Positions 22,866-35,131 of a DNA stretch of 64,000 nt are shown piece by piece. The notes below the pieces were generated by a model. It saw nothing but the letters and a program-made list of their open reading frames with translations, made no database searches and was not told the DNA's origin. The stretch covers positions 98,243,298-98,307,297 of the forward strand of contig CM041783.1 of assembly GCA_023374045.1 (NCBI GenBank), read 5' to 3'. Positions within the stretch are counted from its first letter, which is position 1. Every line of letters starts with the position of its first letter. Made by a program: the position numbers and the translations under genes. This DNA comes from Limonium bicolor. Taxonomy: Eukaryota; Streptophyta; Magnoliopsida; Caryophyllales; Plumbaginaceae.

Positions 22866-25800
22866 TGAAATACCCCAAACCTTGGTATGTTGTGTAAATG
22901 TTAAACTATGGTATTTAAAGGCTAAAAAGTGCCTTAGAAATATAAATGAACCCTTTTAAACCATGGTAAAACACAATAAAACACTAAGACACGGTTTGAG
23001 CAAAAATATGCTCTAGCTTGGAGTGAACTTGGCTAGGACCCAAAGAGCCTACCAGGACTTGATAATATTTAATTATGACTTTATAAGGCTAATTAAGTCC
23101 TTAGGAAACTTTGGTAGACAATGAAACCAAACAAAACACAAATAAATACCTTAAGGTCAATATGGGCTAAAATGTGCTCTAAGCTTGGGATAAATGTGTA
23201 TAAGACCTAATGGTCATACCTATGCCTTATTTATATGTTAATGAACATATTAAATCAATTACCAAAGAAAACCAAGCTTGAAAACAAGTTAAAACACAAA
23301 AAGTGCTTTAAGGAGTCTTAAAGCACGTTTTTGAAAAATTGTCTTGTAAATGAGTTTTGAATGACTAAATGTCCATCATTACTCTTTAATTAACATGTGT
23401 ACTATATAGTATCACATTTGGGTGGCTATATCAATGGGAAATCAAAAATTTCACTTCTATGTGCCTTGTTTTGGTGAATAGTGATTTTTATAAGCTAGTT
23501 TGTAACATATGTTACTATAAGTGAGACAATTGATTAATAAAGTCTAAAATACCCCTAGGTACTATTGGGGGCCGGTTTTAAGGTGTGGTGACTCACCACC
23601 CTTGTTAGTTTACTAAGAAAAGAAAGAATGACTAATTAATGTACTATTTGCTTTATAAGAATAAATATCTTAACAAAAGCAAACTTATCTCCTCATTCTC
23701 TTTTTCCTTTCATTTCCCACGGTGGCCACCTTCTTCCTCCTCTCTCCATCGGTTTCAACAGAACCATATCATTCTTCATCCTTCTTCACTTGAAACTTAT
23801 GACTCCATGCTCCGAATTAATTCCGAGACTACCGTTCTCTTAGTTGGAGCAAGCTCTACAACATAGTCGTTTCAAATCATCAAAACCACCATTTCGGTGC
23901 CAAGGAGAACTTCCATGGAAGGAGCTTGAGCTAAATTTTTATGCCTTGTTGATCACCTTTGCTTCAAGGTAAGGAAAACCAAAGAAAATTCCATTTCCTC
24001 CATGTTTTGTCATTGACCGAAAATATTCATTGATGGAGCTCCTTGTGTTGCTTTGTTCTAGATCCATTGAATCTTTCAAGGACTAGGTGGAGTCCTCTCT
24101 TCATAGATATTCAAACACCCTTCAAAGATCAAGGTAAAACAACTACATTAATGTTTTGAAATAATGTAAACCTAGGGTTTACAATGAGATGAAGCATAAA
24201 GCTTATATACTCATTCCAATGTTGGTATATTGTTTAGTAGTTGACAAGGAAAGAAATGCCTTACCGGTTTTAAGAGGAAACAAGAAAGAAGTTTGGTGGA
24301 AAAGAGGTAAACATGCTATCTCAATGTGGTTTAATGCCTTAGGAGAAATGAGCTTATAATGCTTGCTAAAACTACCTAAAGAGCAAATGGTGAATGACTT
24401 AGTAAGGTGTTTCTCAAGGAGACTAGTAAAGGAAACATATGTCTTGGTGTGTGTATTGCAGGTCAAAGGCTTATATATTGTGGAAATTCAGTGTTTAAGG
24501 TTTATGCAATTTAAGGGCCTAAGAGCCATGTTATTTAAGGGCCTAAGTGCCAAGCAATTTAAGTTATGCACTATATTGTGATGTAGTGCTAAATGTGTGA
24601 AGTTGTGTATAAAAATGTGTTTGATGGATTTTAGGTGTTCTTGAATGAAATAAGGTAAAAACCTAAGTGGTTGGATGTGAGTATATACAAGAGAAGCTAT
24701 GGCCAAATTTGGGAAAATGTGTAAGAAGATCTAAGTGTTTTAAATGGTTTTGATGAACTAGGAAGTGTTAAAGGTGAATAAATGTTTACTTGAGAAGAAA
24801 ACAAGTATTAAGGTGATTTAGAGTGATGCAAGGATTTAGGTGTTATCTTGGAAGTTCTAGGAATTCAATGTGTGTTGAGAATGTATTAAAGTCTTGAAGA
24901 AGTTTGTTTAAGGTTTAGGTTATGTGATGTGCAAGGTGGGAATAATGTATAGATAAGGTTTTGAGAAAGGAACTTTAAGGAGTTGTGAAAGAGAAGATTT
25001 GGTTAGTAAGAGAAGATGCTTGGGAGATGATGTTATGATGGTGAGGAAACACTTTGGTATAAAGGTTATTAAGGATGAAACACCACTTGAAAACTAGGAG
25101 AAAACATTGTAAGTGTTAGAAATTTTGTGAAGATATAAGTAAAGGTTTAAGGAATTAGAAAAGAGTTTGTGAGTGTTTAAGGATATCTTAAGGTGTGTTT
25201 GAAGTGCCCAAATGAGGTTAGGGTATACTAGGATATATGGGGTGAAGTTTGGAGTTGAATGTAAAAGGAAAACAAAGATCTGGGGCAGACCGGACTTGCG
25301 ACCGGACTTGCAAGTTCGGTCGGGCCCAGTTTACCCTGTGAGAATTAGTTTCTGGAATGGACCGGACATAGGACCGGACTTACAAGGTCGGTCGGAGTAG
25401 AAAATTTGGCGGAAATGTGTTCTGGAATCGACCGGACATGGACAAGTCCGGTCGGTAAGTCCGGTCGGACCAAAAACATGGTTAAGGTTATGAAATGATA
25501 TGTAATGATGGGGATTGATTAGTAATGAAGTTATAAAGTTGTTAAGGACATGTTAGGTGAGTTATAATGACAACTAAGTGGGTAAAAAGTTGTATTGAAA
25601 TGTAAAAGTAAAACAAATTAAGAAGTGAAGTTATGTAACTAAGTTAACGGGGAAAAAGTTATAAGCATTAGACATTAAATAATCATGCTACCCGATGTTA
25701 ATAAAAGTACATGTAATGTTATCAGTTGTTCGAGAATTGCTCGAGGAACATAAGTGGACGTGGTAAAGTGGACTCCGGTGACAGGTATGGTTTTCTTGCA

Positions 25801-26590
25801 ACCTGTGTCCTACCGGATTACACCGGCTTGTATGCCAATGTGTTTTTATGAGTGTTGCCACCTTGTAAGATAAAAACATGTAATGAGTTTATAGTAATTC
25901 ATTTATGTGGCGAATTTGGCCTCCGATACCATTTAACCTCAAATATGTGTTAAACCTTAGCTAACCAAATCTAGGAACACATGAGTGATCGGTATTCGGA
26001 GTTAACGACCCAAACCTTGGGAACGTTCTAACCACGGCTATAAGTGAGTTAGTTGGATATCGTTGTTGTATGCAAGTGTGTGAACCTCCCTTGTGTGCTT
26101 AACTCGGTCATGATACCGTATGGTGTGTGGATGTGGTAGGCTCCATAATGGATCTCTAACTACTTATTTATAAGTGTATATGTACTAATGGGGGGTGAGG
26201 AGTCCGGTTGTTCCGGCCACGCGTGTGATGGACGGGAGTCGATGTCATATCCGGTTCGGCTCTCTTGGTGTATGTATAGGTGGTATTCCAATTTGGTTTC
26301 TACCTTCCCTTAGCTTATCCAAAGCTAGTTACTGACTCACGTCGGGCCACAGGGGCATACGAATGTTATTTCGGTGTGCTTGGGATCACTATATCCGACA
26401 CACCTTGGGTATAAGTTAACCGTTCTATATAACTGGACGGTAACGAGGTTGGTAACGAGCTTAACATGGGATTGGCAAAAATCCCTAGGCTCACATGGTA
26501 TACTAGCTATGGTGGAAGGTTCCTTGTGAGAACCGATTTTATGGTGTTATGTAATGTTATGGTGCTATGCAAATTCCCTTGCTATGCTAT

Positions 26591-26638
<48 letters not shown>

Positions 26639-27636
26639 GTTTTAAAATGAATGCGATGTTATCATGTGTACGCCGAAACAAGAGAGGTTTGTTATGTTTG
26701 TTATGTGAGGAATGAGATATGTGGTAGGATATGGAGTGTGTGGATCATGGAAATGAATCCCAGTTTGTGACAAGAGGCGTTTAAGGATAACCCGATTAAC
26801 GGGTACGTGTCGTTCATTAAGGAAGTAGCTCCGTTTAGAGGAGAGCCACTCTAAGGTTAAAGGGATCATTGGATGATTTGTTAAGTGTGGATGTGTTGGA
26901 TATGTTGAGCCATATTGCTGGGTGTATGCAAAGTGTTGTGTGTTTATGGTTTGTATGCATGATTTAAATATAATCAACTGCATGCTAAGACGACAATTAG
27001 TTGTGCGTGGCCCGGTAGCATGTGGGCTGAGGGATTACCATACCAGCAAAGGTGCTGAGCCCCTTGGGGGCCACCCTTTCTCTCCTTTTCTATTTCAGGT
27101 ACAAGGAGCTGGAAGCCGTTCGAGAGTAGGACGGGGTAGATGTTATACATGGGTAGCCATTTAAATGGCGTAAGCATTGTAGGCGTAGTAAGACCGAAAT
27201 TGTTATCGGCATTAGTTTGTAAATACTCGGTACGGTTGGAATGTAATAAGTATATGGGTTGTTGTTAAGGGAAGCAAATGTTACGTGTAGTTGCTCGGGA
27301 GTCTAGTCCATCAGACCGATACAAAGTATATGTATTAGCCTTGTTAGTCACGTGGGTGGCAGGGGCGTAGACAGGGGGGGGATGGAGGGAGCAAAACACT
27401 CCCCAACTTTGTTAAATTACACAAAAATATAGTGTAAAAAAAAATTTTTAAGCAAATTTTTACAAAACCCCCCCTAATTATTTGTAATTTTACATATGCC
27501 CCCCTCAACTTTTATTTCTGGCTCCGCCCCTGGTGGGTGGTTAACGGCATGTAACACCATTGAAATAAGTAATGTGATGAGTTGAGTTTCCGCTGCAGAT
27601 TGTTGTTATGTGTTTGTTGTTGGATGGGGTGTTACA
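22866..27636 (+). repeat. LARD 3' LTR, 4.77 kb including a MITE
   Basis: It aligns with 13334-17910. The length excess is mainly the 173-bp hAT MITE and its 8-bp duplication; the rest is scattered small indels. It contains a second copy of the CCGG hairpins (about 25289-25470) and a TA tract (26592-26634). Confidence 0.9.
27360..27532. mobile_element. hAT-type MITE, 173 bp
   Basis: The left end is CAGGGGCGTAGACAG and the right end, reverse-complemented, is CAGGGGCGGAGCCAG: 13 of 15 positions match. An 8-bp target duplication GTGGGTGG stands at 27352-27359 and 27533-27540, the size made by hAT transposases. The empty site is preserved in the 5' LTR near 17807, where GTGGGTGG occurs once. It is non-coding and GC-rich at its ends, AT-rich inside. 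Confidence 0.95.
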
Positions 27637-27641
27637 CTTAT

Positions 27642-29955
27642 CAAGGCCCTACGCTTACCTTTTGCTAGTCCTCGAGCAAAATTAGATTAGAAAAGAATAA
27701 ATACTTATGCACAAAACAGATAAACTCTAGGATGACAATTAGATAAATATTCTCAACTATTTGACTCTATTTCACAAGTATCACTTAATCATCCTTATCC
27801 ATCAAAAACATACTAATGGGTATAAAATAAAGAATTTCAAACCCGATCAAAAACTTTTGGGCTATTTTGCATAAGGGATTTTTGTAATCTCTCCTTTTTC
27901 CGGTTTCCATCATCCAGCTCTATTTTTCAAGAGTTTCTGAATGTGGCCAATACACTCATCGATGGTTTTTATATTCAGCCCTATTTTGCAAGGGTTTCTG
28001 AATCAACCATGATTTTTTTTCTGCATTGAAGAACGGGGAATTTAGGAGAAAAATAAAAGGAAAAACTCTCGTTTCTTGCTTTTATTCTGAGGCACTTTTT
28101 TGCAACCTCAAGGAATATATGTTTTTTTTTCCTTTGGAAGAAGATTTTTTTTTCTTTTCTTTTCTTTTTCTTCTTCTTCTTTCTTTTTTTCTTGCACAAA
28201 AACCCTTTTTAAGATTTTCACCCAAAAGATTTTTTACAGTTTGAAAAAGGAAAGAAAATAATACCCAGAAGTACATAAAGGAAAGAATTAGGAGAAAGAT
28301 CATATACTCATGTTAATAAAGAGAATCAAAAAGTTAAAAATAGGAATCTACAAGTCATTAGAAAGCTTACCTCTTGAGAGAACAAGCATTTATTCATTCC
28401 TAATCTCATCTCAAAAAACATGCAAAAAGTTTAGTAAAACATTGATAAAGTTTAAACTTATTATATCAAATATACTAGTGATTTATTTTCTATATAAAAA
28501 ATATATATTTAAAATGAAATATTTTTTTAAGGGGGGACCCTGCCCTACACTTGGCAGGAACACTATCCCCAGTGTTCAAAAGAAAAGTAAAGAAATAAGG
28601 AAAGGAAGTGACTCCCCTGCGGTGAAAGAAGACCAGATGCGTGGGGCTGTCCCTACACTTAGCCGTTTGGCTACTTGGCGAATGATCAAAGATCTCGATA
28701 GAAACGAAGATCGATCTCGCATACTCCCATCTCCAACACTAAATTGATCAACGGGAGTTGACCAAGTGGTCATAGTTGAGCAAAAAGTTGCTGCATTTGC
28801 AACTGCATCGACTTATGCTCCATGCGAATGGTCCAGATCTTTTGCATTTCCAATCTCTCAGGCATTGTAAAATCTTGGAATTCGGTGCTCTAGGTGTGTG
28901 GTCGTGCACTAACCACATTTGCCTACTGAGGAAGAGAGTTCTTGCCATTCTCCGGTGGTTTTTGATTCCATTTGTGCAGGGAGTGCATTTGTTGGTTTCG
29001 TCGTTGCCTTAAGGAACGAAGAAATGTCTTCTTTGTCTACTGATCGTGGTTAGATGAAGATTATGCAATCGGAGATGCATTCACCTTATTTACTTAGGAG
29101 GAGCAACACAAAATATTAATTGTACAAAGTGGTATAAAAAACAATAATATAGAAATGTTACGAAACTAAAAGAAAATTAAATCATATTGAACATGCCGGA
29201 CATAGTGTCGGGCGTCGCGTATCCGGCAATGGACTTCCTCCACTAATGCCGGGTTGAATTTACCCGGCATATTGCCCGGCTTGTTCAAACTGAGAGAAAA
29301 AAATCAAAGAAATATAACAAGAGGGAGGAAAAATCAAAGTGAATGACATAAAACGTAAGAGATCATTTATATGTGTCTCTACTATTTACGACAAAAATTG
29401 GAGAGTAAAATTGAACAAGCCGGACCACATGCCGGATATAACCTATCCGGCGTAGGACTTCCTCTTTTATGCCGGGTTGATTTTACCCGGCTTCATGCCC
29501 GGCTTGTTCAAAACTCGAAGGGAGATTGGTTTGAACAAGGGATAAGGGATAAGAGAAGGAAAAAAATAAGACCATGGTGCCGTAGGAATATGTACATATA
29601 ACTCTAATAAATAAGAGAAGATGTAAAATGAAAGTTAAGGTTGAATGTGCCGGATTGTGCACCGGGTGAATCGTGTCCGGCTTTGGACTTCCTCCATAGC
29701 GCCGGATGTATCTTATCCGGCATCGTATCCGGTCCATTCAACTTTACAGAAATGAAAACAATCGATTCAAAGAATAAAGAATAAAAGAATTAAAAAAATT
29801 GTTGAATGTGTCGGGCACCGGATACCTGGCAATGCACCCGCATATTCAACCGAAAAACAAAATGAACAAATTAAACAAAGAATCAATGAATCAAAGAATA
29901 AAAAAAATAAAGAATAGGGTGTTTTACCGAATTTAGGACTTGAACTAATTCCAAG
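27642..29955 (-). other. tRNA-Asp gypsy internal region, non-coding
   Basis: About 2.3 kb between polypurine side and primer site with no protease, RT or integrase. On the minus strand the region just inside the 3' LTR (CTAGCAAAAGGTAAGCGTAG) resembles the conserved end of TGATAAG-class elements. A 31-codon minus-strand frame (28770-28865), rich in Met, Gln and Leu, looks like a remnant of a gag N-terminal coiled coil, but that is a guess. The 145-aa frame at 28310-28747 has no recognisable domain. Pyrimidine and purine runs occupy 28120-28200. Confidence 0.75.
29190..29870. repeat. About 228-bp repeats, each with nested GCCGG hairpins
   Basis: Three full units and a partial fourth. GGACTTCCTC marks the units at about 29231, 29455 and 29685. 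Each has an inner hairpin: ATGCCGGGT with ACCCGGCAT at 29246-29270, GCCGGGT with ACCCGGC at 29471-29491, and GCCGGAT with ATCCGGC at 29701-29721. In the first two units an outer GAACA(A/T)GCCGG pairs with CCGGCTTGTTC; the third has GAATGTGCCGG with CCGGTCCATTC in the same places. Confidence 0.85.
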
Positions 29956-29973
29956 TCCCCGGCAACGGCGCCA
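29956..29973 (-). promoter_or_regulatory. Primer-binding site, tRNA-Asp
   Basis: The minus strand reads TGGCGCCGTTGCCGGGGA over 18 nt, the complement of the plant tRNA-Asp(GTC) acceptor and T-arm 3' end. It lies 3 bp inside the 5' LTR end. Confidence 0.9.
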
Positions 29974-29976
29974 GTT

Positions 29977-31649
29977 TGCTAATACGGAAAATTGTAGGAT
30001 AAAACTATATATAAAAGAATAAAATAATAAACTAAACCTACAACTCTACTACGGTAGCAAATAAAAAACCGGTCAGAGTATAGTGTAAATATATTACGAC
30101 CGAGAGAATCGTACCCAAGGGACTTATAGAAAACTAGTCCTAATCCGAGCAAAAGCCTATTCTATAACAAGGGGGAAAGTAAGTGTGTAAGTACAAATTA
30201 AGAAAAAAAACCTAAAAACTTAATCTAAAATAGTATTTATAATGATCTACCCCAGATTCAAAATGACAACGTCATAAAAACACAAATGAACACCAAGGGA
30301 AAAGAATAAATTCCGAACCAACCAACTTTTGGTACTGCCGGATATTATGTCGGACAATATGCACCCGACAAAGACAAGAACCTTGAATGTGCCGGACGTG
30401 TTGCACCCGGCATGCTCAAAATGTCAATTTACTCTTCTAGTTCGAAGCCGAACTAAGCACTCCCTAATCATTATCGAAGACTAACAATATCTAGGTAATC
30501 AACGAACCGAAAAAGGGAGAATTCTAAGCCTTAAATTTCAATCTTTAAGTTATAAAAGACAAATAGAAAGACCACTTGGAATTCCTCAACCTTTCTGCCT
30601 TACCAAGGTCAGAATTGAAGTACTTGGAAGACGAAACAACTTCATTCCTAATTGCAATAAACACAAAATTCCAAGTTGAACTTATATCTTTTATTGAGTG
30701 ATCATAGTGCATTTACAAAGAGAACCATTTCTAACCAGAGAAGACAAAGAATTCTACATCATCATCCACACAACTACAAGAAAAGAATACAAAGAGGGAG
30801 AAGGAGATCTTAATAGCCTTACCCGACAAGGTCTTCTTCTTCTCTTGCGTGGATGGATCCGTAGACTTCTTTGGACACCAACAATGGAGTGAGGCGAAAA
30901 TATAGAAGTGAATGGAGTGGATTTGGTATGTTGAAGTGTGAGTCAAATGATCACATGAGTAGGATATTTATAGGTGTTGGAAGTGATTCTATGGAAAGAC
31001 ATATCTTAAATGATGTCTTTCCATAAAGACACACCTCCAAGACATGTCTTTAGTAAAAAGACATTTTACTATAGTTGTATTGGTATGGAAAGACACATCA
31101 CCAAATCATGTCTTTCCATAGTGTCTTCTTATCCAAAAGACGTCTTTCCAACTAAAAGACACCTCTTCACCATAAGACACCTTTTCATCATGAGACACCT
31201 TTTCACCATGAGACATCTTTTCACCATGAGACACCTTTTCACCAAAAGACACCTTTTCACCAAAAGACACCTTTTCACCAAAAGACACCTTTTCACCAAA
31301 AGACACATCTTCATCAAAAGACACCTCTTCATCAAAGACACCTCTTCATGTACTGCTACCTTCTGGTGAACTGAGGCAACTTTTTACTTGTGCTGGCTAG
31401 GATGTACCCAGCAACATACCCGGCATAGCACCTTTTCTACTCCACGCTTGTGCCGTGCAGGAGTTAACCGGCCTTATGTCCGGCATTTTGGTCAAAAGTG
31501 TTTCCTTGCATGAAAAACATATAAAAACATAAGACTGAACAAATAATACACTTTAATACTTAATATAACGTAATATTAACTACTAACCTTATTTAGATAA
31601 ATATAATCCTAAATCTAGTATATAATATATGTATTGTTGCGGCTTATCA
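29977..31649 (-). repeat. tRNA-Asp gypsy 5' LTR, 1.67 kb
   Basis: It begins TGATAAGCCGC and ends CCGTATTAGCA on the minus strand, and matches 11729-13333. It holds GCCGG motifs (about 30336-30410) and the longer 18-bp array. Confidence 0.9.
31156..31350. repeat. 18-bp GACACC minisatellite, 11 units
   Basis: Eleven tandem units, four of them identical GACACCTTTTCACCAAAA. Because 18 is a multiple of three, open frames arise on both strands (RHLFTK repeats at 31010-31369, and GEKVSF or VKRCLL repeats on the minus strand). These are artefacts of the array. Confidence 0.95.
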
Positions 31650-31654
31650 GGTGT

Positions 31655-32815
31655 GTGAATGGAAAAACAGTTTCGTGGAATATAACATGTCTAGAAATAA
31701 TGATGGTGTTATCCTCCAATCTCAATAACCTATATCCCTTTGTCTGTCAGCCAGTCCTAAGTGAACGCATGGTGTGGATTAAAGCTTAATTTTCTTGGCT
31801 TAGGACCAAGAATAAGGGCATAAGCTAGACAACCGATTTTTAAATTATTGTAATCTATTTCTGTATTGTAAAGAACTTCATGAGGAGATTTTCCTTGTAA
31901 AGAAGATGATGGTAATTTATTTATTATATGTGTAGCAGTGAGAAGACATTCACTCTAATATTCTATTGGAACTTTTGATTGATGAAAGAGAGCTCTAGGG
32001 GTTTCCATTAAATATCGGTGTTTCCTCTCGACAATTCCATTTTGTTGAGGAGTGTGTGGATAAGATGTTTGGTGGATTATCCCTAGAGTGTTAAAGAATA
32101 TTCTTCCCTCATTCGAAATGCCTAGCTCTAGGGCATTATCAGACCTAACACATTTAAATTTTTTGTTAAATTGTCTTTCTACATACATGAGGAAAGCTTT
32201 AATAAAAATGAAGGCTTCTGATTTGGATGTAAGGAGCTTAATCCATAAGGCCCTTCTTTTGTCATCTACAATGCTAAGAAAATATTTCTTATTGTTGTGA
32301 CTTGGTTGTCTAAAAGGTCCGCAAATATCAATATGTATCAAGTCAAATGTATCAGCACTATTGGTGACAGAGTGGGGAAATGGAAGCCTATGGTTTTTGG
32401 CTCTATTGCAACTATCACACCAAAAAAATTTTAGGACATCTGCTTGTTTTATCAGTTTTAGTTTTACAAGTTTGTCTAAAGGGGTGTGACCCAAACGCAA
32501 ATGCCACAGACATGTTTTATCTAAAACAAAGACTGACGAAACATTTTTATTCATATCAACATCGTTTTCCAGAACAGATGAGCTGTCTTGAGAAGTAGAA
32601 GAAAAATAACTATTACAATATCTGTTTCTTTGTAACAAAAAATCATCTAGACAAGCAGGTTCCAGAACATATAGGCCATTTTTCTGGTATGCAAAACTGA
32701 CACAAGTATTGTTTTTAAGGTCCTGCAAGGCACAAGTTTGTTCAGAGATTATCATGCTAGCATTTAATTGTTGTAAAAACTTGCGAGCAGATAACAGGAA
32801 GAATTCAAAGCTTGG
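31655..32815 (-). pseudogene. Copia integrase (mostly open, then broken)
   Basis: This is the copia integrase, which inserts element cDNA into the genome. The frame at 31955-32755 (266 aa) shows the GAG-pre-integrase motif LWHLRLGHTPLDKL (about residues 83-96), the HHCC zinc-binding pairs (H85, H90, C113, C116), and a full catalytic triad: D143 in HIDICGPF, D206 in RSDNALE and E243 in NGIVERKH. RSDNALE has Ala where Gly is usual. Upstream, coding continues to 32815 (LLSARKFLQQLNAS). Downstream, after stops, INKLPSSSLQGKSPHEVLY continues until the gypsy insertion at 31654. The flanking sequence resumes as the linker at 11723. Confidence 0.9.
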
Positions 32816-32820
32816 AACAT

Positions 32821-35126
32821 TGTGGGCGTTGGTTTTGAACCCTTAAGTATCGAGCTTAAGGCTTCAAGGTTCGATTTTCAATTAAAATTATTAAACTGAA
32901 ATTATAAAGTTAAAGCTTAATAATTATAAGCGGCCCACACGAACCTAATTGAGTCGCCACCTAAGTTTTAACCTTTTAAACTTGGACAGGAAATGTCATT
33001 ACAATTTTTAGAGTTATGGGTTCGGGGACTTGATATGAAATTTTTAAGGGTTCAGATTCCTTCACTACCTTGGAAATTCCTTTTCCTTTGTTATTATAAA
33101 CTCTAAGGCTAGTTATTTATGGTATTATCCTCTTTATTGAACATTTTGATACTTATAAACTTTATTGGAGTAATAACAAATTCCTCCTTTTTTTGTTTTT
33201 GAAAATCAAGAAATGAAATATATAGGCAACAAAAAAGGAAAAAGCCGGATCAAAATACTAAAAGTAGCCTAAATGAACATAAAGAAAATGATTTAAACTT
33301 AATTTATTGTGCCTGCCGAGATCATTTTTTAATGCTTGCTAAACTAATTATAATAAGTACATGAAAGCGTAAGGAATAGAAAAAAGAAAAGAATGAAAGA
33401 GAGATAAAAAAACAAATAATGGAAAACGTACCAAAGTTTGAACAGAAGTGCACATATATACCTGCTTTCCAGCACCTTTTCCCGTTTGTTTCTGGTACAA
33501 GGCGCTAGCACCGGGCTGAAAATGGAGGCGATGAACAGCAGCAGCAAGGAGCACCGACAGTTAAGACATATTCTTTGTCTCTTTACTGCTGCCTCTCCTC
33601 CCGATTTAATCTTGTTTGTGACTCCTTCGACGTCAACTCCTCGGAGACAAAACAGCAGGTGTTTGCTGTTTGTTAATGATGACGAGATGACTGAGATGAT
33701 AAGATGGACGCGATGTGGATTGATCTCACGAACGGGTTTATGAGAATGTAGGTTGTTCCTCAGTGAGAATAGTGCTGGTGAGATTGAAAGATCGTGCACA
33801 ATGAGGAGTGAGGACAATGGCATACACAGATGATGGTGATGATATTGAATGACGCAGCAAGAGTGCCAAAAGGAGCGCAAGTTTGAAGACAGGATGGTGC
33901 TTCCTTGATGTTTGCAGTGGGGGAGAGTTGCTGGCACGACAACAGTCAAAGCGACGGGTATGTAAGCTGAACGGATGGGAGTTTGATCTGTGGTCGCAGT
34001 CTCGCAGATACTAGAAGATTGTTGACGTCAATTTGTTGTTCTGGATAGAATGACGAGGTTGTGACAGTGACAATAATGGACAAAGCTCAGAAACCACAGT
34101 GACTTAGAGCAGTGATGAAGTAAAGCAACAAATGCAGTATTGAGAGTGATGACGGTACATTGTCGTATGTTCTGGGCCTATGTATGTATGAACTGTATCC
34201 CTTTATATAGCAAAACTATATATATATCAAATAATCAGAAGCAAAATGGCTAGAATCAAAACAAACAACTAGATTAGAGATTAACATGGAATAACAACTA
34301 TAGGAAATAAACAAAACTCAAAAATTAAAAAACAATCTAACGTTTCTTCTTTTTTTTGCTTTGAACGATAAAGAAAATAATGAATTAAAAAGATTTTTTA
34401 TTTTCTAATGTAAAACAAACTATTAGCAAAAATAGGAATGATGTATCTCTTTTGAAAACAAGTTGGAAAAAAAATAAAACACAAATAAGTATGAACGCAA
34501 AACATATTTTTCTCGTTTTCTTTTTTTTTTTAACTTTGAAATCAAATATGAAAGTGGTTGAGAGAATTTAAAGGGATAAGAATGAACAACAATAAGAATA
34601 AAAAATTATCTAAAAAAGAAAAGGGAAGGATAAAAATAATTAACTAAATATGAGTAGAGATTGCAATTATTGTTTTTGTTTTTTTTTCGGTTCAAAAGAT
34701 TTTTTTTTGGTTTTTTTGGAAAGAGAATAAACAACCAATAAACATTTTTTTGGCTTTTTACTTAATAAATAAATAAAATCTTATTTTGAAAACTAGCTAT
34801 ATATAAAAAAAAGAAAGTGAAAGAAAGAAGAACTAAATAAAAACGAAAACTAACAAAAATTGTTTGTCATTAGCCTCGAACCATTCACTTTTGTATCTCT
34901 TACATACTCTTCACCACTATACCAATATGATTTCATGTCAAATATACCACCTGTCTCAGTTTTCACGTTATCCCCATTCATCCCATACCACCTTGAAGCC
35001 CCTATTTTCTCCAAAACAGGAGAAATATCCATTAGGTGAAAAAATGACAATTTTCCCTTAGCCATGCACCGACCCTAGAAAAACCTTGTTCCCGTATAAA
35101 AGAGGGTAAAGATTTTGGGGATAACA
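32821..35126 (-). mobile_element. 2.3-kb solo LTR with 5-bp target duplication
   Basis: On the minus strand it begins TGTTATCCCCAAAATC and ends GCCCACA, the TG...CA form of an LTR. The target duplication AACAT is at 32816-32820 and 35127-35131. Joining the copia sequence across it continues the polyprotein (protease side LHNVLYV, integrase side PSFEFFLLSARK), which confirms the boundaries. No coding domain, primer site or second LTR lies inside, so it is a solo LTR. It contains a GAGTCGCCACCTAA block near 32952 and long T- and A-rich runs (34330-34800). The 201-aa frame at 33344-33949 has no known domain. Confidence 0.85.
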
Positions 35127-35131
35127 AACAT

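Larger units (their letters stand above)
13334..27636 (+). mobile_element. LARD-like element (large LTRs, no coding), Tekay/Del-like ends
   Basis: A 14.3-kb plus-strand element. It has a 5' LTR (13334-17910), a primer-binding site for initiator tRNA-Met (17916-17927), an internal region without coding (17911-22865), a polypurine tract (22849-22865) and a 3' LTR (22866-27636). The target duplication CTTAT is at 13329-13333 and 27637-27641. LTRs start T(G)AAATACCCC and end GTGTTACA, and the 3' boundary CTTTTAAGGGGGGTAGAT resembles Tekay/Del chromoviruses. The LTRs align throughout with scattered 1-bp differences, so insertion is fairly recent. Long LTRs with a non-coding but structured interior are the definition of a LARD, mobilised by proteins from elsewhere. 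Family assignment is inference from the termini. Confidence 0.9.
11729..31649 (-). mobile_element. Non-autonomous Ty3/gypsy-type element primed by tRNA-Asp
   Basis: Read on the minus strand this is a complete but non-coding LTR element. It has a 5' LTR (29977-31649), a primer-binding site matching the tRNA-Asp 3' end (29956-29973), an internal region of about 2.3 kb (27644-29955) and a 3' LTR (11729-13333 plus 27642-27643). The LTRs begin TGATAAG and end TTAGCA. The 5-bp target duplication GGTGT lies at 11724-11728 and 31650-31654, inside the copia linker coding sequence. The internal region has no pol and only a possible gag scrap, so it must have depended on a partner. A LARD-like element sits almost at the edge of its 3' LTR. 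Confidence 0.9.

Noticed and set aside
28310..28747. 145-aa plus-strand frame
   Set aside because: It lies in the non-coding interior of a minus-strand element, with low-complexity Lys/Ile content and no domain.
31010..31369. 119-aa frame with RHLFTK repeats, and antisense frames
   Set aside because: A direct consequence of an 18-bp minisatellite that is open on both strands; the sister LTR breaks the frame.
33344..33949. 201-aa minus-strand frame
   Set aside because: It lies inside a solo LTR bounded by a target duplication, has no recognisable domain, and its composition is that of non-coding DNA.
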